NCBI GenBank assembly: GCA_022703375.1
Contig: JAKLDS010000025.1
Span: 1 to 33,545 of the forward strand
DNA length: 33,545 nt
From: Deltaproteobacteria bacterium
GTDB taxonomy: Bacteria > Desulfobacterota > Syntrophia > Syntrophales > Smithellaceae
Reading direction: 5' to 3'
A program made the position numbers and the translations under genes. The notes below the pieces were generated by a model that saw nothing but the letters and a program-made list of their open reading frames with translations, was not told the origin of the DNA and ran no database searches. Shown here one piece after another: positions 24,774-33,302 of this stretch; the first letter of the stretch is position 1, and every line of letters starts with the position of its first letter.

Positions 24774-25291
24774 TGACTGAAGAAAAAATAATTTACCGGC
24801 CGATTGGCATTATCCACAGCGAACATCAGCTGGCGGAAGAAACGCCCATTCAACCCGTTTATGCGGAGGAATGCCACGGCGAAGTTGAAGTGTTCGAGCC
24901 ATACGCCGCGGGACTGAGCGACCTGGACGGATTTTCACATGTTTATCTTTTGTATCATTTCCACCGGGCGCGGGAAGTCAAATTGCGGGTGAAACCATTT
25001 TTACAGGATGTGGAGCGGGGGGTATTCTCTATCCGTGCTCCCTGTCGCCCCAACGCTATCGGGTTGAGTGTTGTAAAACTGCTCAAAATTGCCGGCCGCA
25101 TTCTTCATATCGCGGGCGTGGACATTATTGACGGCACGCCGCTTCTGGATATCAAGCCTTACACCGCCAAGTTTGATTTTGTCTGTACGACCAAAAACGG
25201 CTGGCAGGATGAGGTGGATGAAAAAACGGCGCAAAGGCGCGGCAAAAGAAACTATTCGCGGAAAAGCCCGCAAAAAAAGGATATAAAATAA
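24773..25291 (+). CDS. trmO: tRNA (N6-threonylcarbamoyladenosine37-N6)-methyltransferase TrmO
   Basis: Methylates t6A37 of tRNAs reading ACY codons, using SAM. The beta-barrel YaeB/UPF0066 family is recognised from 'IGIIHSEH', 'LDGFSHVYLLYHFHRA', 'RPNAIGLSVVKLLKI' and 'DIIDGTPLLDIKPY'. The 172 residues cover the core domain, with a basic tail instead of the larger C-terminal domain of the E. coli enzyme. It overlaps both neighbours by one base (TAATG at each end). It recurs in ORP-like anaerobe clusters for no known reason, so a second role is possible. Confidence 0.92.
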   Translation: MTEEKIIYRPIGIIHSEHQLAEETPIQPVYAEECHGEVEVFEPYAAGLSDLDGFSHVYLLYHFHRAREVKLRVKPFLQDVERGVFSIRAPCRPNAIGLSVVKLLKIAGRILHIAGVDIIDGTPLLDIKPYTAKFDFVCTTKNGWQDEVDEKTAQRRGKRNYSRKSPQKKDIK

Positions 25292-25851
25292 TGACCGGGA
25301 AGGAACAGCAAAGCGATTTTGCCTTTCGCCTGATGGCCTGGGAGTTCAAGTTGCGTGACTGGCTCCGGCCTCCGGAAAATATTTTGCGGGAAGCAGGAGT
25401 CCGCGCAGGCATGCGGGTCCTTGATTTCGGGTGTGGGCCGGGCGGTTTTTCTCTGGCCGCGTCAGCATTGGTCGGCAAGCGGGGATTTGTTTATGCGCTC
25501 GACATCCAGCCCGTCGCTTTGCAATATGTTCAGTCTGCCGCAAAACGGCTAAGTTTGGAAAACATCAAAACAATCCATACAATTGATTTCATTACCAGCG
25601 AGACCGTAGATTTCGTTATGCTCTATGATGTTTTTCATGATCTTTCAGCCTCCTCTGCTGTTTTGTTTGAATTATATCGGAAACTCAAAGCGGAGGGCAT
25701 ACTGTCCGTTAGCGATCACCATTTAAAGAAAGATGATTTGCTGAGAGCAGTGACGAAAGACGGGTTTTTTCAGCGCAAGGACAGCACCAAATGGACTTCG
25801 CAATTCATTAAAACAACAAGAAAAGAGAAGAACAACGGTGATGCGCCATGA
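25291..25851 (+). CDS. Class I SAM-dependent methyltransferase
   Basis: A 186-residue Rossmann methyltransferase with SAM motif I 'VLDFGCGPGGFSLAAS' (about residues 46-61), motif II 'VYALDIQP' and a 'VMLYDVFHDL' motif IV region. The substrate is unknown. The sequence resembles UbiE/arsenite-type small-molecule methyltransferases but lacks the conserved cysteines of ArsM. It overlaps trmO by one base and DUF89 by four, so it is translated as part of a tightly coupled block. Confidence 0.88.
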   Translation: MTGKEQQSDFAFRLMAWEFKLRDWLRPPENILREAGVRAGMRVLDFGCGPGGFSLAASALVGKRGFVYALDIQPVALQYVQSAAKRLSLENIKTIHTIDFITSETVDFVMLYDVFHDLSASSAVLFELYRKLKAEGILSVSDHHLKKDDLLRAVTKDGFFQRKDSTKWTSQFIKTTRKEKNNGDAP

Positions 25852-26741
25852 AAACTTCCCTTGATTGCATTCCCTGTTTTATCCGCCAGGCATTGGAAGT
25901 CTCACGCCTTGCCTCACAGGACGAAAAGATACGGGAAGATATCATGCGCCGGGCTTTGTCTTGTCTGGCCGCAACAGATCTGACGAAATCGCCGCCTTAT
26001 GTTGCGCGGAATTTGCATCGCAGCCTCAGAGAATTTACCGGTCTGGCCGATCCTTACTTGCGGGAAAAGGAAAAGCACAATCAGCTGGCGCTGACCCTGT
26101 TAAATGACATGAGGGTGAAAATTGACGCATCACCCGACCCTTTACTTATGGCCATAAAAACGGTTGTCGGCGCAAATGTTATTGACCTGGGCGCAAAAAA
26201 TAATAACAGGGCGTACATGCAAGACATTCCTTCTCTGCTGGCAGAGGCGATGCACGAAACTCTTTTCGGACAAGATGCTTACCGGCAATTGCAATACACG
26301 CTTGCCGGGGCTGAAAATATTTTGTATCTTGCCGACAATGCCGGAGAAATAGTATTCGATCGTTTGTTTATTGAAAAAATATCGCCGGAAAAAGTTACGC
26401 TGGCTGTGCGAGGCGCTCCCGTGATTAATGATGCGACAAGGGAGGACGCGCTGGCGGCAGGCCTCCGGGATATTGTAAAAATAATTGATAACGGCTCGGA
26501 CGCGCCGGGAACGATACTGCCGGATTGCAGTCCGGAATTTCAGCGTTGTTTTGCTGAGGCCGATTTGATTATTTCCAAAGGCCAGGGTAATTTTGAAACG
26601 CTGGTTGACGAAAAACGTGAAATATATTTCCTTTTTAAAATTAAATGTCCGATTATCGCATCGCACATTGGCCTGTCCGTGAATAAGCATGTTTTGGTGC
26701 GATCGAATGACGGAATTTCAGATATAGGGAGGCCATTATGA
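25848..26741 (+). CDS. DUF89/ARMT1-family metal-dependent phosphatase
   Basis: A 297-residue member of the damage-control phosphatase family (DUF89), which dephosphorylates side-product sugar or cofactor phosphates. The N-terminal DCIPC (Cys7, Cys10) marks the Cys-containing prokaryotic subgroup. The metal/phosphate site is seen in 'LADNAGEIVFD' (161-171) and 'SKGQGNFE'. The likely substrate is a phosphorylated metabolite from cofactor chemistry, but none can be named. It overlaps the preceding methyltransferase (ATGA) and the following MinD-type ATPase (ATGA). Confidence 0.88.
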   Translation: MKTSLDCIPCFIRQALEVSRLASQDEKIREDIMRRALSCLAATDLTKSPPYVARNLHRSLREFTGLADPYLREKEKHNQLALTLLNDMRVKIDASPDPLLMAIKTVVGANVIDLGAKNNNRAYMQDIPSLLAEAMHETLFGQDAYRQLQYTLAGAENILYLADNAGEIVFDRLFIEKISPEKVTLAVRGAPVINDATREDALAAGLRDIVKIIDNGSDAPGTILPDCSPEFQRCFAEADLIISKGQGNFETLVDEKREIYFLFKIKCPIIASHIGLSVNKHVLVRSNDGISDIGRPL

Positions 26742-27586
26742 AAATTGCCGTTGCCTCCGGCAAAGGCGGAACAGGAAAAACAACAGTCGCCGTGAACTTG
26801 GCTCGCACCATGGATAAACCGGTGTACCTCCTGGATTGCGATGTCGAAGAGCCCAATGCTCATCTTTTCCTGCCGGCAGAAATAAGCGGTGAAGAGGTTG
26901 TCAATATCCTTATTCCACAGGTTGATGAAAATCTCTGTGACGGCTGTGGCCAATGCGCGGATTTCTGCCTTTACAATGCAATAGCCGTGCTGGGAAAGAC
27001 GCCGATCATTTTTCCTGAAATGTGTCACGCCTGCGGCGGCTGTGAAAAGGTCTGTCCGCAGAAAGCAATCAGCGAAGTCGCTAAAAGAATCGGCATTCTG
27101 GAAATGAGGCGCTGTGGCGATGTGTCGCTTATCAGCGGCCGTCTCGATATCGGCGTGGCAATGGCTCCACCTTTGATCCGTGCCGTTAAGAACAGCCTGC
27201 CTGCCGATATGCCGGTTATTATTGACGCGCCGCCGGGGACATCCTGTCCGGTGATTGCCGCCATCCGGGATACGGATATGATCCTGCTGGTTACGGAACC
27301 GACGCCGTTCGGACTCAACGATCTTGCGCTTGCCGTGGATATGGTTCGTGAGCTGAAGATTCCCTTTGGCGTTGTCGTCAACCGGATGGGAAGTGGCGAT
27401 GAACGTGTGCAGGAATTCTGTAAAAAAGAAGAAGTTTCCATTTTACTGGAGATACCGGACGACCGCCAAATTGCCGAAAAATATTCCCGCGGAATTATGA
27501 TGGTTGATGCCCTGCCGCAGTACCGTATTTTTTTTACTAGACTGTTAACGGAAATAAATTCATTCCCGAAAAAGAAGGAAAATTAA
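26738..27586 (+). CDS. MinD/ParA-superfamily ATPase with inserted 2x[4Fe-4S] ferredoxin domain (1)
   Basis: A 282-residue P-loop ATPase. The deviant Walker [10 protein letters not shown] is near the N-terminus (residues 8-16), '[10 protein letters not shown]' is the Walker B/switch block, and '[11 protein letters not shown]' follows. An inserted ferredoxin domain has Cys67/70/73/77 and Cys96/99/102/106, two complete CxxCxxCxxxC sets. Such proteins are the DVU2103-type subunits of the ORP complex and relatives of Fe-S carrier ATPases. The likely role is ATP-gated electron or cluster delivery to a NifX-like partner. It is paired with a second copy at 31111. Confidence 0.93.
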   Translation: MKIAVASGKGGTGKTTVAVNLARTMDKPVYLLDCDVEEPNAHLFLPAEISGEEVVNILIPQVDENLCDGCGQCADFCLYNAIAVLGKTPIIFPEMCHACGGCEKVCPQKAISEVAKRIGILEMRRCGDVSLISGRLDIGVAMAPPLIRAVKNSLPADMPVIIDAPPGTSCPVIAAIRDTDMILLVTEPTPFGLNDLALAVDMVRELKIPFGVVVNRMGSGDERVQEFCKKEEVSILLEIPDDRQIAEKYSRGIMMVDALPQYRIFFTRLLTEINSFPKKKEN

Positions 27587-27587
27587 T

Positions 27588-27845
27588 ATGCCAACCTACG
27601 AATATGAATGTATTAAGTGCGGTCTGCGCTTCGAAAAACAACAAAGCATTAAAGATGAATCACTCAAAGAGTGTCCCGAGTGTCACGGTGATGTAAAAAA
27701 AATTATCAGCGGCGGCGGTGGTTTTATTTTAAAATCAGCGGGTGCGGGCAATAGTGCGTCAGCAAAAAGCTGTTCACTTGAGACAACGGGAAGAACCTGT
27801 TGCGGGGCAACTTCGCGTTGCGGCAAACCGGCCTGTGGAGATTAA
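27588..27845 (+). CDS. FmdB-family zinc-ribbon protein
   Basis: An 85-residue protein. The N-terminal [12 protein letters not shown]...CPECHGDV is the CxxC-CxxC FmdB zinc ribbon (residues 1-45). The Cys-rich C-terminal tail ('[25 protein letters not shown]') adds six cysteines. FmdB was first named as a putative regulator in a formamidase operon; its real role is unknown. It begins one base after the MinD-type ATPase stop and precedes the radical SAM gene by 2 bases. Confidence 0.85.
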   Translation: MPTYEYECIKCGLRFEKQQSIKDESLKECPECHGDVKKIISGGGGFILKSAGAGNSASAKSCSLETTGRTCCGATSRCGKPACGD

Positions 27846-27847
27846 AG

Positions 27848-28813
27848 ATGGCGGGGACACCTTACAAATATGTCTACGGTCCTGTTTTGTCGCGCCGCCT
27901 GGGGCGTTCGCTGGGAATTGACATTATACCTTTCAAGACATGCACTTATGATTGCATCTACTGCCAACTGGGAAAAACAACAAACAAAACAATAGAACGG
28001 CGTTCCTATGCCCCTGTCGCGGATATTTTAAACGAGCTGAAGCGAAAACTGATGACCGGCATATCTGCCGATTATATCAGCGTCGCCGGTTCGGGAGAAC
28101 CGACACTGCATTCGGATATCGGCGAACTGATTATTAAAATCAAAAGCCTGACAGATATTCCTGTTGCCGTCATTACCAACGGGTCTCTTCTGTGGATGCG
28201 CGAGGTCCAGGAAGCCCTGATGCCGGTTGATATTGTGCTTCCTTCACTGGATGCCGGAGATGAGGCATTGTTTCAATATGTTAATCGTCCGCATGAAGCA
28301 ATTTCCTTTACGCAGATGGTTGACGGCCTTGTTTCTTTTGCCGGGGGGTTTTCCGGTGAAATCTGGCTGGAAATCATGTTGCTTGCCGGTGTAACCGGCA
28401 TGGATGCGGAAATAAGAAAAATTGCCGTCCTAACGGAAAAAATAAAAGCGGCAAAAATTCAGCTTAACACTGTTTGCCGTCCGGCTCTGGAGGATTTTGC
28501 CTGTGCTCTGGATAAAAAAAAGATGGAGAAACTGGCGGAACTTTTTTCTGGTAAGGTAGATATTATCAATGATGACAAAAGCAGTCGTCTCTCCGGTACC
28601 TACGAAGGTGACTCAACTAATTCCGATATCTTAGATTTGCTGGCAAGGCGTCCCTGTTCAATTGAAGGTATTTGCTCCGGGCTTGTCCTGAATCCTCACG
28701 ACGCGGCAAAAAGGCTCCGGAAGCTGCTTGAAGATAATTTGATTACGATATTGCGTAGCGATGATAAAGTATTTTATAAAATAAAGGAAAAAAGAGAACC
28801 AACAATGAGGTAA
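27848..28813 (+). CDS. Radical SAM protein (COG0731-like)
   Basis: A 321-residue enzyme with the 4Fe-4S/SAM motif CTYDCIYC (Cys32, Cys36, Cys39), the 'SVAGSGEPTLHSDI' SAM-binding block and 'NRPHEAISF' downstream. A winged-helix-like end (about 255-310, 'LDLLARRPCSIEGICSGLVLNPHDAAKRLRKL') suggests a nucleic-acid or protein-binding extension. The group is related to wybutosine-synthesis enzymes in archaea but is usually unassigned in bacteria. The reading frame opens at 27800 inside fmdB; the ATG at 27848 with GGAG upstream is preferred. Confidence 0.9.
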   Translation: MAGTPYKYVYGPVLSRRLGRSLGIDIIPFKTCTYDCIYCQLGKTTNKTIERRSYAPVADILNELKRKLMTGISADYISVAGSGEPTLHSDIGELIIKIKSLTDIPVAVITNGSLLWMREVQEALMPVDIVLPSLDAGDEALFQYVNRPHEAISFTQMVDGLVSFAGGFSGEIWLEIMLLAGVTGMDAEIRKIAVLTEKIKAAKIQLNTVCRPALEDFACALDKKKMEKLAELFSGKVDIINDDKSSRLSGTYEGDSTNSDILDLLARRPCSIEGICSGLVLNPHDAAKRLRKLLEDNLITILRSDDKVFYKIKEKREPTMR

Positions 28814-28817
28814 ATTA

Positions 28818-29462
28818 ATGCCGGATAAAATTAAAGCACCAATAGCAATTGAAGGATTGAAGATTACCATCCCCCTGGCAGTTCTTACCATCCTGCTGTT
28901 TTTTGCGGGCTGGCAAATCGCCGGTCTTATCCTGCTGGCAATCACCGTGTTCATGCTTTTCTTTTTTCGCGATCCCGACAGGGCGATTCCGCAGGGCGAG
29001 GGTTTAGTTGTCTCGCCGGCTGACGGCAAGGTGGTTGTAATTAAGGATATCCATGAAAAAGACTATCTGCAAAGTAAAAGAAAGCAAATCAGCATTTTTC
29101 TTTCCGTTTTCAACGTGCATGTAAACAGAGCGCCAATCAGCGGCACAATCGAAACCGTTAAATACAATCCCGGAAAATTTCATATCGCCGCAGTTGAAAA
29201 GGCATCGCTCGAAAACGAACAAACGGCAATGGTCATTGCCGATGGAAACAGGAAAATACTAGTCAAACAAATTGCCGGAATTCTGGCGCGACGCATCATT
29301 TGCTATGCAAAACAAGGCAATACGATTGAAATCGGCTCGCGTTACGGGCTCATCTGCTTCGGCTCGCGGGTTGATATTTTTCTGCCGGAGGATGCGGAAA
29401 TTAATGTAAAATTAGGCGATAATGTCAAGGGTGGCAGGGACATTATCGCGATTTTAAAATAA
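28818..29462 (+). CDS. psd: Phosphatidylserine decarboxylase, short (archaeal-type) form
   Basis: Makes phosphatidylethanolamine from phosphatidylserine at the inner membrane. The 214-residue length fits the short bacterial/archaeal-type Psd group. Two hydrophobic spans near the N-terminus (about 16-32 and 33-50) precede 'VVSPADGKVV' and 'NVHVNRAPISG'. The processing site FGSRVDIFLP near the C-terminus, in which Gly-Ser cleavage creates the pyruvoyl cofactor, is intact. It is the second pyruvoyl enzyme in this run. No pssA gene lies beside it in the window, unlike its usual partner. Confidence 0.9.
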   Translation: MPDKIKAPIAIEGLKITIPLAVLTILLFFAGWQIAGLILLAITVFMLFFFRDPDRAIPQGEGLVVSPADGKVVVIKDIHEKDYLQSKRKQISIFLSVFNVHVNRAPISGTIETVKYNPGKFHIAAVEKASLENEQTAMVIADGNRKILVKQIAGILARRIICYAKQGNTIEIGSRYGLICFGSRVDIFLPEDAEINVKLGDNVKGGRDIIAILK

Positions 29463-29479
29463 TACTTACAGGGAAAATA

Positions 29480-30088
29480 GTGGAAAATAAGATAATTGAA
29501 AACCATCAACGTTTTCTGGAGCGCGTGGCGCTTCATAGAAAATTCGGCTACGATATTGACAAGGAAAGGTCTTTTATTATTGAAAAGGCTCGTCCTGTTG
29601 CGGGGAATATTCTGGAGGCCGGCACAGGAAAAGGCTATTTTGCTCTGGCCCTGGCCCGGGAAGGTTTTGATTTCACTTCGTTTGATATTTCTGATACGGA
29701 GCAGCAATATGCCCGGCTTAATCTGATGTATTACGGCTGGGAAAAGCGGATTCGTTTTGATTTGGCAGACGCCGCGGCGCTTCCCTACGCGGATGGTTCT
29801 TTTGATGCTGTTTTTTCCGTTAATATGATTCATCATCTTTCATCTGTTACCAGAGTTATAAATGAATTTATCAGGATTTTATCCCCTTCAGGAAAATTAA
29901 TATTAAGCGATTTTAATGCACATGGTATGGCGATAATGGATAAAGTTCACGCTTCGGACGGAAGAAAACACGAAACAGGAGAAGGCACGCTGGCCGACGC
30001 CAGGGCAATAATAATTAAAGCCGGATTTAAGCTGAGCGAATATCAAAGCGAATCCCAGGATGTAATTGTTGCCTGCCGGATAAAATAA
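29480..30088 (+). CDS. Class I SAM-dependent methyltransferase
   Basis: A 202-residue enzyme. The start is GTG with a weak AGGGAA upstream. 'ILEAGTGKGYFALALAREGFDFTSFDIS' is SAM motif I/II (about 44-71), 'LADAAALPYADGSFDAVFSVNMIHHL' is motif III/IV, and the end is a small strand. The substrate is unknown; the layout suggests a small-molecule or cofactor methyltransferase. It is co-directional with psd (17-base gap) and with the next methyltransferase (46-base gap). Confidence 0.87.
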   Translation: MENKIIENHQRFLERVALHRKFGYDIDKERSFIIEKARPVAGNILEAGTGKGYFALALAREGFDFTSFDISDTEQQYARLNLMYYGWEKRIRFDLADAAALPYADGSFDAVFSVNMIHHLSSVTRVINEFIRILSPSGKLILSDFNAHGMAIMDKVHASDGRKHETGEGTLADARAIIIKAGFKLSEYQSESQDVIVACRIK

Positions 30089-30134
30089 TATTTTTTGTAT
30101 TTATGATTAAAGAGCATCAGAAACAGGATACGCA

Positions 30135-30749
30135 ATGGACAGCAAAAAAGATGTAGAAAAATATGTGGAGACATGCCGGGAAGAACTCTGGCGGAATATT
30201 TTCCGGATTGAAATCGAATACCTGGTTGCCAACCTGAAGGGATGCCGTGATATCTTAAGCGTTGGTTGCGGCCCGGCAATTATTGAGGGAGAATTAGCAG
30301 CAGGGGGATTCCATGTCACAGGGCTGGATGTTTCGCAAACGGCCTTAAAATGCGCGCCGGACAGCGTAAGAACAATTGCCGGGAAAGCGGAAGAAATGTC
30401 TTTTCCCGCTTCTTCTTTTGATGCCGTTATTTTTGTGGTTTCCCTGCAATTCGTCGAGGATTATCAAAAAGCCCTGCAAAAAGCAGCGGGAGTATTACGT
30501 CCGGAAGGAAAAATTATTTTGATGCTGCTTAATCCGCAGTCGGATTTTTTCAAAGAAAAAATGGCTGAACCGGATTCGTATGTTAATTTCATCCGGCACA
30601 AGAATTTACAGGAGATAGAAGAAGCGGCGTCCGAATATTTTTCAATTTCCGGCGAATATATGCTTGGCATAAAAGGCGATGATATTTTTGCCAGTGATGA
30701 TCCCTCTCGTTCCGCTCTGTACGTAATTAGCGGACAACTGCTCAAATAG
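30135..30749 (+). CDS. Class I SAM-dependent methyltransferase
   Basis: A 204-residue enzyme with 'ILSVGCGPAIIEGELAAGGFHVTGLDVS' (about 40-67), 'SFPASSFDAVIFVVSLQFVEDY' and 'VLRPEGKIILMLLNP', the usual motif I, IV and post-I blocks. It is distinct from the neighbouring methyltransferase at 29480. The substrate is unknown. ACAGGA lies before the ATG. The J-domain gene starts 8 bases after its stop. Confidence 0.87.
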   Translation: MDSKKDVEKYVETCREELWRNIFRIEIEYLVANLKGCRDILSVGCGPAIIEGELAAGGFHVTGLDVSQTALKCAPDSVRTIAGKAEEMSFPASSFDAVIFVVSLQFVEDYQKALQKAAGVLRPEGKIILMLLNPQSDFFKEKMAEPDSYVNFIRHKNLQEIEEAASEYFSISGEYMLGIKGDDIFASDDPSRSALYVISGQLLK

Positions 30750-30757
30750 GCTTTGTG

Positions 30758-31114
30758 ATGAAAAATGTATATCATGAAGTGGATATAGCCAGAAAACTGT
30801 TTGGACTTTCGTCTGGCGCCACGCTGGAAGAAACGAAAAAACGCTACCGCAATCTTGCCAAAAAATGGCATCCGGATATCAACAAATCCGCAGAGGCCAA
30901 ACAGAAAATGCAGGAGTTCAACGAAGCGTACGCCCTGCTTTTGCAAAAAGAATTCGGTGTCCTTGATCCTTGGGATGAAATCGAGAAATGGTGGTGGCAG
31001 CGATTCGGTAATGACCCGATTTGGGGCAATAATTTCCCCGAAGAAAATGCGGAAAAACCGGCGAGGGGAAGCGGACGAAAAATACTGCCGGTAAACAAAA
31101 GGGGCAACAAATGA
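30758..31114 (+). CDS. J-domain (DnaJ-like) protein
   Basis: A 118-residue protein. The J-domain (about 1-65) has helix I-II and the HPD motif in 'KKWHPDINKSAEAKQKM'. The rest is a Trp-rich linker ('IEKWWWQRFGNDPIWGN') and a basic tail. J proteins recruit Hsp70, and HscB-like ones help hand over Fe-S clusters from IscU. This one lies just before a MinD-ferredoxin ATPase and an IscU-Mrp fusion, so a cluster-transfer role is a reasonable inference, although it lacks HscB's C-terminal IscU-binding domain. A GTG at 30755 directly before the ATG is an alternative start. Confidence 0.85.
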   Translation: MKNVYHEVDIARKLFGLSSGATLEETKKRYRNLAKKWHPDINKSAEAKQKMQEFNEAYALLLQKEFGVLDPWDEIEKWWWQRFGNDPIWGNNFPEENAEKPARGSGRKILPVNKRGNK

Positions 31115-32016
31115 AAGAATTGGTTGTTATCAGCGGCAAGGGGGGAACAGGCAAAACAAGCATTACAGCTTCCTTTGCCGTGCTAGCGGGAAAAGTCGTT
31201 GTATGCGACTGCGATGTTGACGCCGCGGATTTGCATCTTGTTTTATCGCCGCAAATCCACCGGCAGGAAGATTTCTATTCCGGCCATCTGGCCATGATCA
31301 ATCAGGAAAAATGCGTCGCCTGCGGCTTATGCGCGGAGTATTGCCGATTTGATGCGGTCAAAAAGAAAATAAACGCCGCCGGAAATGAGGAATATTTAAT
31401 TGATACCGTATCCTGTGAAGGCTGCGGTGTTTGCGTGAGGTTTTGTCCGGCAAATGCTATTGATTTTCCCGAAAGCCTGTGCGGTCAGTGGTTTGTTTCC
31501 GATACCCGCTGCGGGCCGATGGTGCATGCGAAACTGGGTATAGCCGCGGAAAATTCCGGCAAGCTTGTTTCCACAGTGCGCCGGGAGGCAAAAGATATTG
31601 CAGAAAAAGAAAATTATCCTCTGATCATTGTGGACGGGCCGCCGGGAATAGGCTGTCCGGTAATTGCATCGCTTACCGGTGCCTCTCATGTGTTAATAGT
31701 GACCGAGCCTACCGTTTCGGGAGAGCATGATATGGAGCGGGTTTTGTCATTAACAAATCATTTTCAAATTCCGGCGGCGGTTTGTGTCAACAAGTGGGAT
31801 ATCAACCCTGTCAAGACAGAGTCAATTGAGCAAAAAGCTCTCGCAGCAAAAGCAACTATTGCCGGGAGGATTTGCTACGACCGTGCGGTTACCCGCGCGC
31901 AAATACAAAAAAAAGCGGTTGTGGAAATCGCTGCACCCAGCGCCGACGACATTCGTCAGCTTTGGATAAATCTAAATCTTCAGGAGGCAGTAAATATAAA
32001 TGGAAAAAATCATTGA
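31111..32016 (+). CDS. MinD/ParA-superfamily ATPase with inserted 2x[4Fe-4S] ferredoxin domain (2)
   Basis: A 301-residue paralog of the ATPase at 26738. Walker [11 protein letters not shown] is at residues 8-17, and 'VDGPPGIGCPV' and 'VTEPTVSGEHD' are the following nucleotide blocks. The ferredoxin insert carries Cys68/71/74/78 and Cys102/105/108/112, with a longer loop between the two cluster groups than in paralog 1. The two resemble the paired ORP ATPases DVU2103/DVU2104 of Desulfovibrio. It overlaps the J-domain gene by 4 bases and the IscU-Mrp gene by 17 bases. Confidence 0.92.
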   Translation: MKELVVISGKGGTGKTSITASFAVLAGKVVVCDCDVDAADLHLVLSPQIHRQEDFYSGHLAMINQEKCVACGLCAEYCRFDAVKKKINAAGNEEYLIDTVSCEGCGVCVRFCPANAIDFPESLCGQWFVSDTRCGPMVHAKLGIAAENSGKLVSTVRREAKDIAEKENYPLIIVDGPPGIGCPVIASLTGASHVLIVTEPTVSGEHDMERVLSLTNHFQIPAAVCVNKWDINPVKTESIEQKALAAKATIAGRICYDRAVTRAQIQKKAVVEIAAPSADDIRQLWINLNLQEAVNINGKNH

Positions 32017-33268
32017 ATTGGCAAGTCTTTGCTCGAAAGCCGCTAAACATGCGCAAGACCCGTATAACATGGGAGTACTGGAAAAATTCAACGGCCACGC
32101 CAAAGTTACCGGGCCCTGTGGGGACACCATGGAATTTTGGCTTGATGTGAAAAACGGAAAAATAGAAAAGATTTCCTTTATTACGGACGGATGTACTCCT
32201 TCGCTCGCGAGCGGGAGTATGGCGACATGTCTGGCGCAGGGAAAAACCATCGCGGAAGCAAAAGCTATCACGCAGAAGGACATCCTCAGGGAGTTGGGCG
32301 GTTTGCCTGAAGACGGCGAACACTGTGCGCTATTGGCCGCCAATACGCTGAAAGCGGCATGTGAGAACTACGAAAAAGAAACAAAGACAGGGAGCGCAAA
32401 GAAGACGTGCGATACCTGCGGTGACGCCACCTGCTCGGCGGCAAAAAAGCGCAAGGAAGAATCGCCGGAGGAATTTGCCGACCGGCGTAAACTGCAGTCG
32501 AGGCTTTGCCGCATCAAACATAAGATTGTCGTACTTTCGGGTAAGGGCGGCGTCGGCAAAAGCACGGTTGCCGTCAATCTGGCCACAGAGCTCGCCTTGT
32601 CGGGTCTTGGCGTCGGTCTTTTGGATGTTGATATCCACGGCCCCAGTATTCCGACGATGCTCGGTTTGGAAAACCAGACGCTGACAGGAACGGAAGAGGG
32701 TTTAATGCCGGTTTCATTCGGAATGATGAAAATAATGTCAATCGGTTTTATGCTGCGTAACGCTGATGATGCCGTCATCTGGCGCGGTCCCATGAAAATG
32801 GGAGTAATCAAGCAGTTCCTTGCCGATGTGGAATGGGGCGATTTGGATTATCTGATTGTTGATGCTCCTCCCGGGACAGGCGACGAGCCTCTTTCTTTAT
32901 GCCAGTTGATTCAACCGCTCGACGGTGCGGTCATTGTCACCACACCGCAGAAAGTAGCGGCTGTTGATGTGCGCAAATCCATCAGCTTCTGCCGGCAATT
33001 GCAGGTGCCGGTGCTGGGTGTTATCGAAAACATGAGCGGTTTTGTCTGCCCGAAATGCGGCGAGCTCACACAAATTCTGCCGTCCGGAGGCGGTAGGAAA
33101 ATATCCGACGACATGAAGGTTCCTTTTCTGGGAGCTATCCCGATGGATCCCGCCATTGCCCAATCGGGCGACAGTGGACGTGTTTTCGTTTACCATGAAG
33201 GGGCAAACCCGACGGCGAAAATCATGCAGGAAATAATTAAACAGATTATTAAACAAATTGGCAACTAA
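32000..33268 (+). CDS. IscU/NifU-like scaffold fused to Mrp/NBP35 Fe-S carrier ATPase
   Basis: A 422-residue fusion. Residues 1-125 are an IscU-type scaffold with all three cluster-ligand cysteines (Cys40 in GPCGD, Cys65 in DGCTPS, Cys109 in GEHCAL) and 'GSMATCLAQGKTIAEA'. A Cys-rich linker (Cys137, Cys140, Cys145) follows, then the Mrp/ApbC/NBP35 ATPase (about 172-422). This has Walker A GKGGVGKST (181-189), 'VDAPPGTGDEPLS' and the cluster-bridging CPKC (Cys350, Cys353). It would build and carry a cluster within one polypeptide, with ATP-driven release to a target. AGGAGG precedes the ATG inside the overlap with the previous gene. It matches the Mrp-type gene next to orp in anaerobes. Confidence 0.93.
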   Translation: MEKIIELASLCSKAAKHAQDPYNMGVLEKFNGHAKVTGPCGDTMEFWLDVKNGKIEKISFITDGCTPSLASGSMATCLAQGKTIAEAKAITQKDILRELGGLPEDGEHCALLAANTLKAACENYEKETKTGSAKKTCDTCGDATCSAAKKRKEESPEEFADRRKLQSRLCRIKHKIVVLSGKGGVGKSTVAVNLATELALSGLGVGLLDVDIHGPSIPTMLGLENQTLTGTEEGLMPVSFGMMKIMSIGFMLRNADDAVIWRGPMKMGVIKQFLADVEWGDLDYLIVDAPPGTGDEPLSLCQLIQPLDGAVIVTTPQKVAAVDVRKSISFCRQLQVPVLGVIENMSGFVCPKCGELTQILPSGGGRKISDDMKVPFLGAIPMDPAIAQSGDSGRVFVYHEGANPTAKIMQEIIKQIIKQIGN

Positions 33269-33302
33269 TTATAAAAAATAAATTAAGATGGAGGAAAATG
33301 AT

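Noticed and set aside
25291-25851. Arsenite methyltransferase (ArsM)
   Set aside because: The general methyltransferase fold fits, but the conserved catalytic cysteines of ArsM are missing and no ars genes are nearby.
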